In this document: piece by piece, positions 1-12,157 of the stretch
Layout: each line of letters opens with the position of its first letter
Numbering within the stretch: position 1 is the first letter of the stretch
Assembly (NCBI GenBank): GCA_027625915.1
Contig: JANTQA010000060.1
Location: forward strand, 4,960,001 to 5,024,000
Reading direction: 5' to 3'
Source of the DNA: Anaeramoeba flamelloides
Lineage: Eukaryota > Metamonada > Anaeramoebidae
Length of the DNA: 64,000 nucleotides
Translations under genes and position numbers: made by a program
Notes under the pieces: model-generated
What the model was told of the DNA's origin: nothing
Seen by the model: the letters and a program-made list of their open reading frames with translations, nothing else
Database searches by the model: none

Positions 1-1304
1 TTTTTTTGATTACAATAATTAATCTAATTTTTGGACTTAATATTTATTTAAAAATTAAAAAAAAAATAATAATTAAGTAAAAAAATATTTGAAATCAACA
101 TCTTATGTTACTATTTTTATAATTTAAATTGAATTGAAATTATCTTTTTCAGAAATTAAGTCAAGGTGAATTAAAATTCCAATATTCTGAATTCACATCA
201 TTTTTTTCAAGATAAATTTTAATCTATTAGTTTTAGATACATAAATCCAGATTTCGAGGGAAAAAAAAAATAAATTAAAAATATCAAATAAAACAAATCA
301 TAAATAAAAATTTCAATCAAAACTCCAAAAATCACTTTTTTTATTTAATATCTACCAAATCAACTTTTTATGTTTCAAAGGAAGTTAACAATTTTTTTTA
401 ATATCTATTATTTTTTATAATTGGCCTTTACAGAACAAATAAGAAATAAATAGAATAACACATCTGGAAAAAATGTTTGATAAACATATAAATTAAATGA
501 ACTAATTCTAATAAATTTTTATGATAAATTTGAAAACCCTAATTCATAGTGGCCTAGTGATAAAAACAAAAATTTTCATATTGTTCTTCAATTTAGTGGA
601 TCAAAGAAGTTACCAATAGAAATAAATATTGTATATTCTACAATAATCCCCACTATTTCAGTAATACTGGAATAATTTTTTTTTGTTTTGTGAGTAAAGA
701 TCTCAATTAAAAATAAAATTTCAAAACAAATTAGTTCTCAAAATAAAAAATTAAAAAAAAAATCGAAAAAAAAAGAAAAAATTTTGTTCAATATAAAAAT
801 TTTCCAAAATAAATTTTTTCATCAAAGATCCATTTAAACACTTTAAACATGTGTAATTCATCAATTACAATTAGATCCATTTGATTGGAAAATGGTTTAT
901 TATTCTTAATATCTTCAATTAGGATCTCATAAAAAAAAAAAAAAGAAAATTCATTTTTTAATTATACTAAAGTCACTATTAAAATAATATAAAGTTAAAG
1001 ATACATCATCTAAAGAATCAAAACCACATGATATTGCCCCTAACACAAGATAATCTTTTTTCGTTCTTTTGGGGTTGTAAACCTTGAATCAAAACTTGTT
1101 TGGAAAAGTATATTGGATGAAAATAAAAATAAAATCAAATTATATCGAAATAATAGACCAACAAATTGAGTGGGGTTTTTCTCGATTCCTCCAGGTTTCT
1201 GAAAGTCATAAAAATTTCTTAATTTGAAAAAAAATATATATAGAAATTTTATTGATGAAAAAAAAAAGTATTCAAAAAGTTAAAAAATTAAACAAGGGAG
1301 GTTT
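1..1304. other. Non-coding 3' flank of the 7TM gene
   Basis: AT-rich sequence without a credible reading frame. It lies downstream of the minus-strand 7TM gene and probably holds its short 3' UTR at the right edge. I see no repeat partner for it elsewhere in the window. Confidence 0.6.
1248..1253 (-). promoter_or_regulatory. Candidate polyadenylation signal AATAAA
   Basis: TTTATT on the plus strand reads AATAAA on the minus strand, about 52 bases past the stop of the 7TM gene. The position suits a poly(A) signal, but the hexamer is common by chance at this base composition. Confidence 0.4.
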
Positions 1305-2381
1305 CTATAACTTATTGTCTAAACTCTCATTTGAATCAAAACTTAAAGATTTTGAAGTTGTTTTTATTTCTATGGGGCTGAAATTCGAGATTGACTCATC
1401 TTCTGAATTTGAAGAAATGGTTGTACTCAATTTTCTGGTGCTCTTCTTTGGATCTTCGATATCTGTATTCTTTGATGGAACCTTTTTTGTGTGATTATTT
1501 TGGATGGTCTTTTTTAAAATCAATGTCCCAAAGATGCATATAGCGAGGTAGTAGTAATCAAATAAGATCATTTGTAATCTCCAGAGCCATTCAAAAGAAA
1601 TGGAACAGCTCGTACTTACCCAGCAATTAATGAGCATTGAAATGATTAACTCGATAATGACAACGATGGCCAAAACGGATCCGAGTACACTGATTGTAAA
1701 GCTCGTTTTGATTTGTTTCTTCCTCTGTTTTAAGAGCCCCGATGCAAATTTCTTTCCAAAGTTCAGGCTTTTGAAGAGCCTTGTGCCAAAAATGAGAAAC
1801 CCAACAAAAATGAAGATTGAAAAGGTTGTAAAATAAATAGAATACAGATAGTACGTGATCGTTGACCACCAAACCCGACAGAACAACTCCATGATCAAAC
1901 TAAAAGAGATATAAAATTTGAAAAATCTTTGCACAGTTGGGCGGAAGAGCGATTTCTTCACGGAAAAGCTTTTTTTACAGAGATCGATCCACCTGAGTAT
2001 GATCATGATCATCAGCACGCTTGATAGGTAGTACATGATCCCATAGAGCACACTTTCGACGACATCGCCCAATTTGAAATTGCAGTTGTGGGGATCAACG
2101 CCATAATAAAAGATTGAGACTAATGATGAAGTGAGGACCACCACAAGCCCCAACACTCTTAGCCGGATCAGCTTGCGAAATTCTTTTTTCTTTTTCGTCA
2201 GGCTGTAATTCAAAAATAAGATATAGCTAGAGCACAGAAAGACGCTGATCGATAAGACAAAGCTCAGCCACCGATAAAAAGTAAAGTGTGTTGACAAGCA
2301 GAGACACTGCACTAATGGCTCTGTGCTCGACGTACCTGGTTTTCTACAACTTCCTCGAACTGCAAGTTCTAAGCCACCCAT
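1305..2381 (-). CDS. Seven-transmembrane protein (receptor-like or TOM1/THH1-like)
   Basis: Single-exon gene of 358 residues. Seven hydrophobic segments lie at about residues 37-58, 72-93, 108-130, 153-171, 176-199, 228-251 and 268-289, followed by a polar Ser/Lys/Glu-rich tail that would be cytosolic. Short loops, the aromatic fourth and fifth segments and an LRWID stretch after the third recall the plant THH1/TOM1/TOM3 fold or a GPCR-like protein; no diagnostic motif decides between them. I chose the ATG at 2381, which follows an A-rich run as is usual in AT-rich protists. The frame stays open to an ATG at 2423, adding 14 Lys/Ile-rich residues. GC content is clearly above the flanks, which supports a real gene. 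The tail could carry phosphorylation sites. Function is unknown; signalling or membrane-protein organisation is inference. Confidence 0.8.
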   Translation of the reverse strand: MGGLELAVRGSCRKPGTSSTEPLVQCLCLSTHFTFYRWLSFVLSISVFLCSSYILFLNYSLTKKKKEFRKLIRLRVLGLVVVLTSSLVSIFYYGVDPHNCNFKLGDVVESVLYGIMYYLSSVLMIMIILRWIDLCKKSFSVKKSLFRPTVQRFFKFYISFSLIMELFCRVWWSTITYYLYSIYFTTFSIFIFVGFLIFGTRLFKSLNFGKKFASGLLKQRKKQIKTSFTISVLGSVLAIVVIIELIISMLINCWVSTSCSISFEWLWRLQMILFDYYYLAICIFGTLILKKTIQNNHTKKVPSKNTDIEDPKKSTRKLSTTISSNSEDESISNFSPIEIKTTSKSLSFDSNESLDNKL

Positions 2382-5300
2382 TTTTTTTTTTATTTTTATG
2401 AAAATAGAGTCTTGTGGAATCAAAGAAAGGAAATGGGAATTTAGGAAACTTGTGAAAAGTAATTATTTTACCCTCGATAACTTTTTGGGACTTTCTTATC
2501 TTTTCGTGGGCTTGCTTCTGTCTAACTTTTGGGTGAATATCTATTGAAAACCCTTGAAGAATTGCTTAAAATTCGTGAAATTATTATTGATCAAGATTGG
2601 AAAGTAAATGAGTTTCAAATAGAGTCGTTTTGTATTGATAAGATACCAACTGATATCTTTTTATTTGTAATTTTAATTTCTTTTTTTTTTTTCAACAAAT
2701 CTTTTTTTTGATCCAAATTACCAAATCCGACTTTTAAGTAACATTCAGAAATACTGTTTTTACTTTTTTGAATGTCAAAATCTTTGAGAATGATTCTTAT
2801 TGTTGATTCTCAGATTATATTTTGGTTTGTTTGCTTATTAGTTATTTACCCAAGTATTAGATAAAATTATTACTTTATTTTTCTTTTTTATTTCTAACAG
2901 ATCATTTTCCAAGAAGGTGTGTTTCATTTTAAACTGGGTTTGAAAAAGAAAAACGTTAGTGAAATGAAAACTTTTGCCATTTATTCTTCAAAGATCAAAT
3001 ATGATTACAAAAAATTTTCTTTGTAACTTATTTATTCTAAACCCAAAAAAGTCAAAATTGTTTTAACTTTTTCTGAATTTTTTGATTGAGCAATACCCAA
3101 TGATTTTGGATCTCAATGGGTTTTTAAAAATTTAACTATTACCAAAATCAAGAAATGTTGTTTGTTTTTTTATGTTGTGTATATTTTTTTCAAATTTTGG
3201 TAATTTGGTATTGAATTGATTATGTATTTTTCTGAAATCAAAAAAGTGAAGATGAAATAGATTACTTAAATTGTTAAGCAGTGAATAAGAAAAATTGAAC
3301 TTTTTTCCAAATCTGATTATACAAGATAACTGAAAAAGAAAAATTTTTTAGTTCATCATATTTTAAAAAAGTGAAACCTTTTTGGATGATTTTGATGGAA
3401 ATAATTCAATTTTAAAGTTTTGTGTTGCAACCAGATATATCAAAAAAAGAGAAATATGGTAATTTTTTTAAATTTTTAGAAAAAAAAAACTTTTTTAAAT
3501 TTTTCTGTTTTCTAAAAGTGTGAACTGTTTAAGTGAATGAAAAAAAGGATCTTTTCTCCAGGAACCAAGCTGTGCTCCATATGTAAAGTTTTTTTTCTCA
3601 TTTTGTAACAATCAATTACTTACAACTAGTCTATTTTTATAAAATTTTCACCCTTTTTAAAAGAACAAACCTCAAAAAAGTTTTCAAAAATTCCTCACTT
3701 TATTAAAAAGTCCATAACACATTGAAGAAATGATGTATTTTGTAAACTACAGTTCATTTCCTTTTTATCAATTTCGTGAACTAGTTTTCATCAAAATTAT
3801 TTTTTCAAAAGATTTTTATCCCAAGAAAATGTAAAATTCAAACATTACCCTGCAAGTCAATATGCTCAAAAAGGATTGGGTGATGTGTGTATTTATATAA
3901 ACAATATTTCTGGGGCTTATAGGTACTTTGGTAAAAAAGTTGAAATGATTTTTAATTGAAAATTAAAGTCGAATAAGAAAATGAAAATTAAAGATCAACC
4001 AAAGGTTGAAACAAATTTATCGGAAAGAATCCTTCCAATCAGAAACTATGAAACGACAAACCAACGGCAAGTTATCACTTGTTTTATTTTCCAAATTAAA
4101 GGAGTGGTTTTTGATATAACTTTAGAAGTTATATTTTTCCACATATTTAAAATCTTTTGAAAGAAATATAATTAACAATTTTTTGGATTTATTTTAGGAT
4201 TTTTTAAGACAGACAAACCATATATTTACCTTTTGAATAAAAAGAACATTTCAAAAATCGCCCTTTTCAGAATAGAACCTTTGCTTTTAAACCAATCAGA
4301 CTCTCTCTTCAAAAAATAGAAAAATTTAAACTTCAATAGCTTTTTGATTTCTTTTTCTGATTTCATAAATAAGAACATGAACTCGAAAAACCATTACCTA
4401 AAAGGCAGTATTAAAAGAGATACTTTTGGGTTTAATTATGTAATCTTGTTAATCAAATTTTTTTTTCTTTTTTTTTATTGATAATTTTCGGATTCAAAAT
4501 TGATAAAACACTTTTTGCCATAATCAAAAATTTTAAAAACCATTTTAGGAAATTTTAGAACTTCTAATATTAAAACCTATTTGAAGGGGCATCGATAAAA
4601 TATATTTTATTTTGATTGTGTTTGATCTATTAGGTTAAAAAAAAGTTGAAAAATTTGAATATATGGTGAAAAAAAAAAAAAACCTGACGGACTCTTAATT
4701 GTAAGGTTGTGTTTATGATCTCAAACTCTCACTGTTAATAACCCCTTGATTACTACTAAGGTTTAAATAGAAAACAAGATCTTTCTAATCTTCAAAAAAT
4801 TCAAGTGGCTTTAGATTTCATTTTTTTAGAATCGAAACATCTTTGATGGTATAGGTTTCCCTCCAAATAGACTTTAATTGAGAGAGAACTTAATCACCAT
4901 CTTTCTTATTTGTTCTACTCCCATTACTTTTCTGACCAACAACATATTTCGTGATTAAAGGAATCATTATGTCAGGAGTTCTTCTTAAATTTGAAATTTT
5001 TGCTTTTTGTTTGATAATTTGAAATTTGGGTAAAAAGATTTTTCAACAATTAAAATAAGGAACAAATCTGGAAAAAGGTTTGCAAATCCAAAATCTGCTT
5101 AATCCAGTGATTTACAATTTATCACAAATGATTTGAAAATTAACGAAGATTGTATTAAAATATTTGAAAATGTAGAGGATAGTTGGATCAGTCATATGAA
5201 CAAATAATTACATATCAATTCACTTATTTTCTTCAGGTAGTATTTCCCAAAATGAAGGATCTATTTTTCTTTTTTATTTATTGTAGTCGAAATAATGGAT

Positions 5301-5438
5301 TCAGAAAAGTTTATACATGTTTCAAAATAAAAAGTGTGTTTTTTTATTTTAGAAGACCTATACATTAACCGATCAAATAAACCAAAAATAACCCCTATCT
5401 TAATATGTCACTTATTTCGTAAAGTCTTATTATTTAAG

Positions 5439-6643
5439 GGGGTAAGTACATTTTTCATTTTTTGAGTGCCACCATTTATGTAAAACTGAATTCTTCAAAT
5501 CATTTCTTTTGCCAAATATATTGATATTTTCATAAATACTAGAGTGAAATATAATCTAGTAATAGATATTTTCATACCAACAAAAAAACGGAAATCAAAA
5601 AAATGAAAAAAGTGATCAAAAAAAATAAATAAAAATCATTTATTACTTGATCTTATCTATAAAATTTTACACAATTGCTTATTCTGTATTTGGTTTTATT
5701 TTTAATTCTTTATGAAAAAATTTTGTTTGGAAAATTTTTGATAAACAAATTACTGTTTATTTTGAAAGAATTTCCAAAATGAATTTAAAAATCATATTTT
5801 CATTTATGTCATCTAATTCTGGTTTGGGTTCAGAAAATCAGAGATATTTTTTTAATTCTTCTTGCGAATGAGGGTTTATTGGACAAATTCGTTTGATTTT
5901 ATAATTATTTATTTTCCATTAAAATGAGAACTCAAAAAAATTCTTAATCTGATTGAAATTTGTTATTGAATTTCTGAATTATTTTGATTTGAATCTTTTG
6001 TAACTGTTTTTTGATTCCCAGAATTCAACTCCTTTATTTTAATTTTACCAAAGTATTCCTCGTTTTGGCTTTGTTTGAGAAAAATATTTTCAAAAAGAAT
6101 TTTGAAAGCAAATTTGTAAAAAAAGGTTTTTTAAAATAATAATAAAAAGTAATGGGGCGAGAAATTCAAGGAAAAAAAACGTTTGTATTCATACAAACTA
6201 AGAAGATAAAGAAAACCAATCTTCAAAAATAGGCTTTTATCGATTTTTTTTTTTTTTTTTTCTGAATTTCTTGATCTCAACAAATTTATTTGGAAAGGTG
6301 ATCTTTCGTGTTTGGTCTTCTAAAAGAAAATATTTGTTTCAAATGCACACCCTTTCGGGTATATTTTGTTGGTTTACTGTTTGATTAATTTCGGTTATTG
6401 GTATAAACACATTTCTAGATCCAAAACTTTATTTAATAAAACCAAAAATTGAATCAAAAAAAATGTTCAAAAAATTGAAAAAATTAAGATTCAACTCTGA
6501 ATTATTTTGATTCCATTCACGAATAGACCAGTGAATCGCGTTTTGGTTTTAAAGTTTCAATATCTGGTGGCACTCAAAAAATATTTTTTCAGTAATGTTA
6601 ACACAATTAAAAATTTTCAAAATGGTAAAATATACTTACTTCC
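5439..6643. mobile_element. Element J: 1.2-kb TTAA-flanked inverted-repeat element
   Basis: TTAA lies directly outside both ends (5435-5438 and 6644-6647). The ends are inverted copies: GGGGGTAAGTA on the left and GGAAGTAAGTA read inward from the right. A second shared block, TTTTTTGAGTGCCACCA, follows on each side at slightly different depth. The interior has no coding frame. TTAA duplication is the hallmark of the piggyBac superfamily; the ends resemble those of elements F and I. Non-autonomous. Confidence 0.65.
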
Positions 6644-7622
6644 TTAAATGGAAATTCTAAAAATAAAGGATCAAATTGGAAAATTTATCTCAAAAAATTG
6701 ATAAAATTAATTCACAAAAAACAAAAAATTTCAAAAAAATTGAGAAAATTGAAGAACAATTTAAATAAATTTCTTTCCTAATTTATAATTTACTTTAAAC
6801 CTACCGTATTTTACCTTCAAAATTGATTTTAACTTAGGTATACTATCTAATAGGATGTTGTCATGGAACAAGTAGAAAAAAAGTAGTTAATATATTTTGA
6901 AACACTGATATTAATCATTGGACACGCATTATCTTGCTTATTATAAACCCTTAAAAAAATCAAAATTTAAAAATCTTTTAACTTGTTTTCTTAACTTAAA
7001 TTCAAATATATGTAAATTTAAAAGTAGAACAATACAATATTTTCATACTATTTCGAATCAATTTTGTTTTTTTTTAAATATTTGTATTCATTTTTTTATT
7101 TTTTAATGTTTTTTATTTTTCTTCAATAATTTTAAATATTTTTCAAATCTCAGGGGAATTATTAGTTAAGAATCAAAATCTCTGAAACTGAAAAAAAAGC
7201 TGTCTTGCATCACGTCTGGTCATGTCTTTTTTTAGTTCTTGGCTGATAGATGCCTAGCTTGGTGTTTAATTTAAAAGTGATTTAATATAGGATAAAAAGG
7301 GAATTTATTATTTTTTTTTCAAAATCTAAATCGAAGAGTCTAAGACCAATAAGTTGGAATATAAGGTATAAAAATGTAATTTTTGGGCTAGGTATTGAAA
7401 TTATCATTCCCGTATTATTCATTTACATAAAAAATAAAATAAAGTAGTATTTAAAAAGAACCAAAAACAATCAAACTTTGATAATAATTATTATTTATTA
7501 GATTGTAAGTCAACTTTTTATATAACTAACATTCGTGTTTATACAGCTTACACTCTTCAATTTAAATTTTGAAAAAAAAAATTATCAAATCCCTTTTTTA
7601 AGCAATATTAAACTACTTTTAA

Positions 7623-8372
7623 GATATTAGCGTCTACCAAGGAGAAGTCTAGTATCAAAGTGTGTTGCTATTTGACCTAACCACATTTGTGCTACATGGT
7701 TCAAATGTCTCTAAAAAATTGATTAGTCAAGTGGTAATATTTGTTGATCTCATCAATTAAAAATGATCTATGTATTAGTAAAAAAACACAAGAATTTCAG
7801 AATAAAATCTGCCTTTTGCCATAAATTTAAAGATTTAATTATCAATTTTCAGACTACAAACTTGCAAATTATCTGACTTAAACTTGTGGCAAAATGTAGA
7901 TTAATTGCTAAAAAATTCGTTTTTTTTAAAAAAATTAAATAATTAACAAAGAAATTATTTTGACAAATTATATCCCAAATCATGAGAATATATTGATGAT
8001 ACAAGTAGCTTTATAAAAAGCAAACAAAACTAATCAGTCTTTGAGCTTTTTTGTAGATGATTATTTTTAATAGTTAAAATTCAAAATTTATAAAAAATAT
8101 TTACTATCTGAAGTTCTAAATCTAAATTATTAAATATCATGTCAGAATAATGTATTTTGGGCTTCTATTTTTTTATTTGGAAAAGGAATTAAAAAAAATA
8201 TTTTCAAAATTATATATTTTAATTGTGATCATTAGAAAAAAAATAATAATTTGTTGTGCAATAAGATTTAGAATAGATTTTTTAGAACTATTGTGCTCTG
8301 ACGTACGAATATCTTTTACACCCAATTACAACTTACTTTGATTCTGGAGAAAATTGTGGCAAGGCTAATTCC
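7623..8372. mobile_element. Element F1: 750-bp TTAA element nested in L
   Basis: Both ends carry inverted repeats (GATATTAGCG on the left, GGAATTAGCC read inward from the right) and are flanked by TTAA at 7619-7622 and 8373-8376. The host foldback proves the duplication: the other arm of L (7264-7278, reverse strand) reads ACTTTTAAATTAAAC, which is what remains here when F1 and one TTAA are removed. The interior matches F2 in opposite orientation. No transposase frame, so non-autonomous and probably piggyBac-type. Confidence 0.78.
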
Positions 8373-8498
8373 TTAAATTAAACACGAAGCTCGGTATCTA
8401 TCAACTAAGAACCAAAAAAAAATAACAAATAACCATCGTTCAATACATGATAATATTTTTTTTTTTTCAGTTTCAGGGATTGTAAACCTTAACTAATA

Positions 8499-8512
8499 CC
8501 CCCCCCCCCCCC
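8499..8512. repeat. C14 homopolymer
   Basis: Fourteen consecutive C in a strongly AT-rich setting. It lies in the right arm of foldback L; the equivalent place in the left arm (near 7155) has only GGGG followed by AA, so the tract grew after the arms formed. Confidence 0.9.
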
Positions 8513-8793
8513 TGAGATTTGAAAATTATTGAAAAATATTGACACTTTGATCAAAATTGAGTTTTTTGAAATAGAAAACCTATAATAAAAAAAGTTGATA
8601 AGTATCTAATCATTTAATCACTTAATAACTATAAATAGAATTTAAATAAATTTTGTAAAAACCTCTTTTTATTCTGGTTACTTGATCATTTTGACATAAT
8701 TTTTTTTTTTTTTTTTTTGATTTTTTTCAACAGATTTATTATTATTTTTTGTTTCTGTACTCATTCCCAAATTTTTATCATGTTATTTACAGC

Positions 8794-8980
8794 CAGTTCC
8801 GCTTACAAGACACAAACCTTGAACCAAATTTAAGGTATAAAAAAATCTCAAATTAAAGCACAAAATTCAGATACTAGTAAAATAATTTGTAAAAAACATA
8901 ATTTCAAATTTTGTGCTTTAATTTGAGATTTTTTTATACATTAAATTTCGTTTAACGTTTGAGCCTTAAATTTGAAACTG
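8794..8980. mobile_element. Element D1: 187-bp foldback
   Basis: Near-palindromic along its whole length: the left arm starts CAGTTCCGCTTACAAGACAC, and the right arm read inward starts CAGTTTCAAATTTAAGGC and shares TATAAAAAAATCTCAAATTA. The loop around 8880-8900 is short. It matches D2 at 31575-31764. Foldback MITE without coding potential. Confidence 0.75.
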
Positions 8981-9896
8981 ATTGTATTTTATTTTGATTT
9001 ATAATTATTTATTGTTACTTTTCTTTGAATATTATTAATAATAAACCAAAATTCCATTTTTTTTTTTTTTTCACATAATTAAAACGGTTCAAACAACCAC
9101 AATAATACAATTTCATTCAAATTGACAATTAAAATGATTGTTGAAAAAGTCAAAAAACAATTGTTCATTTTTTTTTAGTTTTTGTTTCTATTTCATTTCT
9201 TTGAATTATCTAACTTGTTATAGCCGATCCAGAATTTACACATGTATTGATATTATGTTAAATTACAGTTGTTCAAAATAGAAGAACTCAAATAAAATGA
9301 GTTTAGGAGTAACTTGACTTTGATCAAACAATATTCCTAATCCAATTTAAACAAATAAAGCCAAATATTTTTTTATTTTGCACTCTACAAACTTTATATC
9401 GCACAGTCTTGATTTTTTAGTATTAATAATTATTTATTTGAAGTTTTATGGGTATTTTTATTTATAAGAAATTGTTAAAATTTCAATTAGTGAATTGATC
9501 TAATTTGGAATTTCTTCTTGAATTGATTAAATACAATCGTTTAAAAAAAATGAATTTATGTTCATTAAAAGAAAATGAATCAGAGTTTAAATAATGTTTA
9601 AATCATAATTATTAAATGATTATAATTCTGATTTAATTATATAATTAATTGAATATTTTTGTTTCTGTAAATTGAAATTTTGAATGTTAAAAAATTCGGA
9701 AAATAAGTTGAAAGATAATATTTCCAAACATTTTCCCCTTTATTTAATAGGTTTATCTTTTTTATTAAATTTCAATCATTTTAAATCATTCTGTTGATAA
9801 TCAATCTTTGATATTCATTTGTCACTTTCAAAAACATTTTTAGTTAAATAATTGTGAAAGAGAAAGTTTTTTTGTTGAATTATTATAAATTGAGTG

Positions 9897-9927
<31 letters not shown>
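9897..9927. repeat. A31 homopolymer
   Basis: Thirty-one consecutive A, the longest pure A run in the window. No gene, target duplication or element boundary was found next to it, so a retroposed poly(A) tail is not supported. Confidence 0.9.
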
Positions 9928-9928
<1 letters not shown>

Positions 9929-10489
9929 AGTTATAGAGTAATATAACGTATATCAAAATCAAAACTAATATATTTTTTTCTTTTTCCTATATCACGTCTA
10001 GTTAAGCATATAGTGGTATTTCACTACTGTAAACAAATACAAATAAATTTTGAAAGTATAATACTCTCTATTTAAAGTTAAAAATTTAAGATAAATATAG
10101 GTTTTGAACTAAAGCAAAAATCTTGTACCAATTTTCTCAATTTTTATCAAAATTAATTTTATTTTTTAATTGCAATAATTTACAGTAAAAATTTACCCTT
10201 TTTTTCATTTTTGAAATTTATTTATTAATAATAGAACTTTCGGAAATCAATAGAATATTTACTAGGATTTATTGGTTTGATTTACCTATTATAAAAATAT
10301 TTTATTATTAATATTTTTCAATTAAGTGAAAATAATTTGTCAAAATAATAGCTGAGTTAATTATTGAATTTTTTCAAAAGATCTAATTTTTTAACATTAT
10401 TCCTATTTCTCGGGACCAATTAAAAAAGAATATTCTTGAATTTTCAAGTAATATTACGAATTCATCATTGGAATTGGCCCCAAAAGCAG

Positions 10490-10671
10490 ATTATTTGATA
10501 ATTCTTGGATTTTTAAAGATGAATTACCCTTTTTAATTGAAGTGATCAATTAATATTACTACGTGATTAATCATTTTTTAGAGGCATTTAAAGTATAGGA
10601 AGATGGTGCAATTTATATTAGTAACAATGTACTTTGATTGTAGACTTTCCCATTTTATAACCTAGCTCCTT
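10490..10671. mobile_element. Partial element F3
   Basis: Matches the end of F2 at 53290-53484, including an ATTCTTGGATTTTT block and a terminus ending AGCTCC before TTAA. I could not find the opposite end at the expected distance, so this is a truncated copy. Confidence 0.45.
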
Positions 10672-11288
10672 AAAGCAAAAAAAAACAAAAAATTGGTTTA
10701 TTTATTAATAAATTTAAACCAAAATCACAATTATAAACTCTTAAAATTGAAATTACCTTTTTTAATTTTAAAAATTTAAGGAATTTTTCAAATACCTTGA
10801 AAATAACAAGAAAAAAAGAAAATTTTTGTGTATATTAGTACCAAATTTTGATAAAAGTTGGTTTAAATATGATTAAAAAACCCCAAAAATAGAAATAATT
10901 AAAGTTTTTATCTGTTTATAGTCCTTTAATGTATTTTGTTAATTGCCTTTGTTTCAAAATTTTTTTTAAATTGTTAAGCTTACCTGGAGTTCAAGACTTT
11001 TCTCTTTAGTTTGATTACTTAAACTCTTTCGTTGAAATTTTCAACAACAATAATAAGCTAAATTGAGATATTTTTTTATTTAATTAAATTAGTCATATTT
11101 ACAAGTTACTCTTAACAAAAATATATAAACAAGTGTTTAATGGTATATAAAAATTGCTCTTATTTAAAAAAAATTCTAAAAAAAGGTTGATAAATTAGGG
11201 AGAGTACCTTCAAGTACCCAAAGGCGCCACTGCTTTTTTAAATTGTAAACCGAATGTCAGTACAGTCTTTTAAAAATTTTCCCAATTA

Positions 11289-11336
11289 TCGAGTGAAAAT
11301 TTAATGCCTTTATTTTTTTACCAAATTTTCACTCGA
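11289..11336. repeat. Short perfect inverted repeat
   Basis: TCGAGTGAAAATTT at 11289-11302 returns as AAATTTTCACTCGA at 11323-11336, giving a 14-bp stem with a 20-base loop. It could be a small foldback relic or an RNA hairpin. Confidence 0.55.
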
Positions 11337-11458
11337 AACTCTAATTGTTCATTAAAAATTTTTGCATTTTTAATGACTAATTGTTGGGTTTTCTTTTTTA
11401 AGTTTTGAAGTTTAAGAAACGTAATCCAGATTTACTTACTAGAAGTTGAAAAATTATA

Positions 11459-11665
11459 TTGAACAAAATTTATATTTCGCTTTCCAAAAAAAAAAAAAAA
11501 AGGTTTTCAAAAGTTTACCAGATCAAAGGCAAAATTTAAAACTATTTAATTCTGCAAATCAGTTCCGTAATGGTTTCCCTTTTTTGAATCAGGGATTTTA
11601 GAATCCGTTTTAATTCTGAGAGTATTTTTATGTTTATTTTGGAAAGCCTAATGAAATTTTTGGTC
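11459..11665. mobile_element. Element G3: about 205 bp
   Basis: The ends are diverged inverted copies of the G family terminus, centred on GCTTTCCAAAA next to an ATTTCAT-like stretch. Its interior is less like G1 and G2 than they are to each other, so it is probably an older copy. Confidence 0.5.
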
Positions 11666-12157
11666 ATTTAGATTTTTCAATTAACAGTCTTTTTTATAGA
11701 CCGTTTCTTTTATCACCCAGTGTGTAGCTTTTGTGAATAAAGAAACACGAGACTTAATTTTTATATGGACTAAACAAGGCTTCTCGTGAGTTTTTTAAGA
11801 GTAAAATTGTACTTTTCAATTTACCGATTTGTAATAACAAAAAAAGGAAAATTTTTTCTATTTTGTGTGTTTGAATTCGAGATTTCTAAAGAACTGTTTC
11901 AATTGTTATAGATTCCTGTTCCAAAATTCATTTTCTTCAAAATAATTTTGATTTCGTTGAAAAAAAGACATAATCTAACGATTTCTGTTGAAGAAAGAAG
12001 ATAAATTTCTCCAAATCTCAATTCAACTTATTTGTGGCCCTTTTTATCAGATTTCAATTTGTAATTGGGAGAAAAGAAAATAATATAAGATAATGAGAAA
12101 GTAGATCAAGTTATTATTTTTTCTCCTTCTTTTTTTTTTTGCATCTAATTAATTGAG

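Larger units (their letters stand above)
7121..8549. mobile_element. Element L: foldback element, split by F1
   Basis: The left arm (about 7121-7400) returns inverted as about 7480-7622 plus 8373-8549. Matching blocks include TTTTCAAATCTCAGGGG at the outer ends, ATTAGTTAAG, CTGAAACTGAAAAAA and GTGTTTAATTTAA. Removing the nested element F1 leaves a foldback of about 675 bp with arms near 280 bp and a short loop. No coding frame. Transcripts through it would form a long hairpin. Confidence 0.7.
2424..12157. other. 9.7-kb intergenic region rich in short DNA elements
   Basis: No reading frame here looks coding; the few open frames of 60-75 codons are Phe/Lys/Ile/Asn-rich by-products of A and T runs. 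The region holds elements J, L with F1 nested in it, D1, a partial F copy, an inverted repeat at 11289 and G3, all listed separately. From 2424 to 5434 I see nothing beyond AT-rich sequence. The promoters of the 7TM gene (leftward) and the Dispatched-like gene (rightward) must lie at its two ends. Confidence 0.7.

Noticed and set aside
545-610. TGGCCTAGTGATA, similar to a tRNA A box
   Set aside because: No B box, no cloverleaf and no acceptor stem follow it.
1252-1836. Plus-strand open frames over the 7TM gene
   Set aside because: They are antisense shadows; the minus strand encodes the membrane segments and has the sensible composition.
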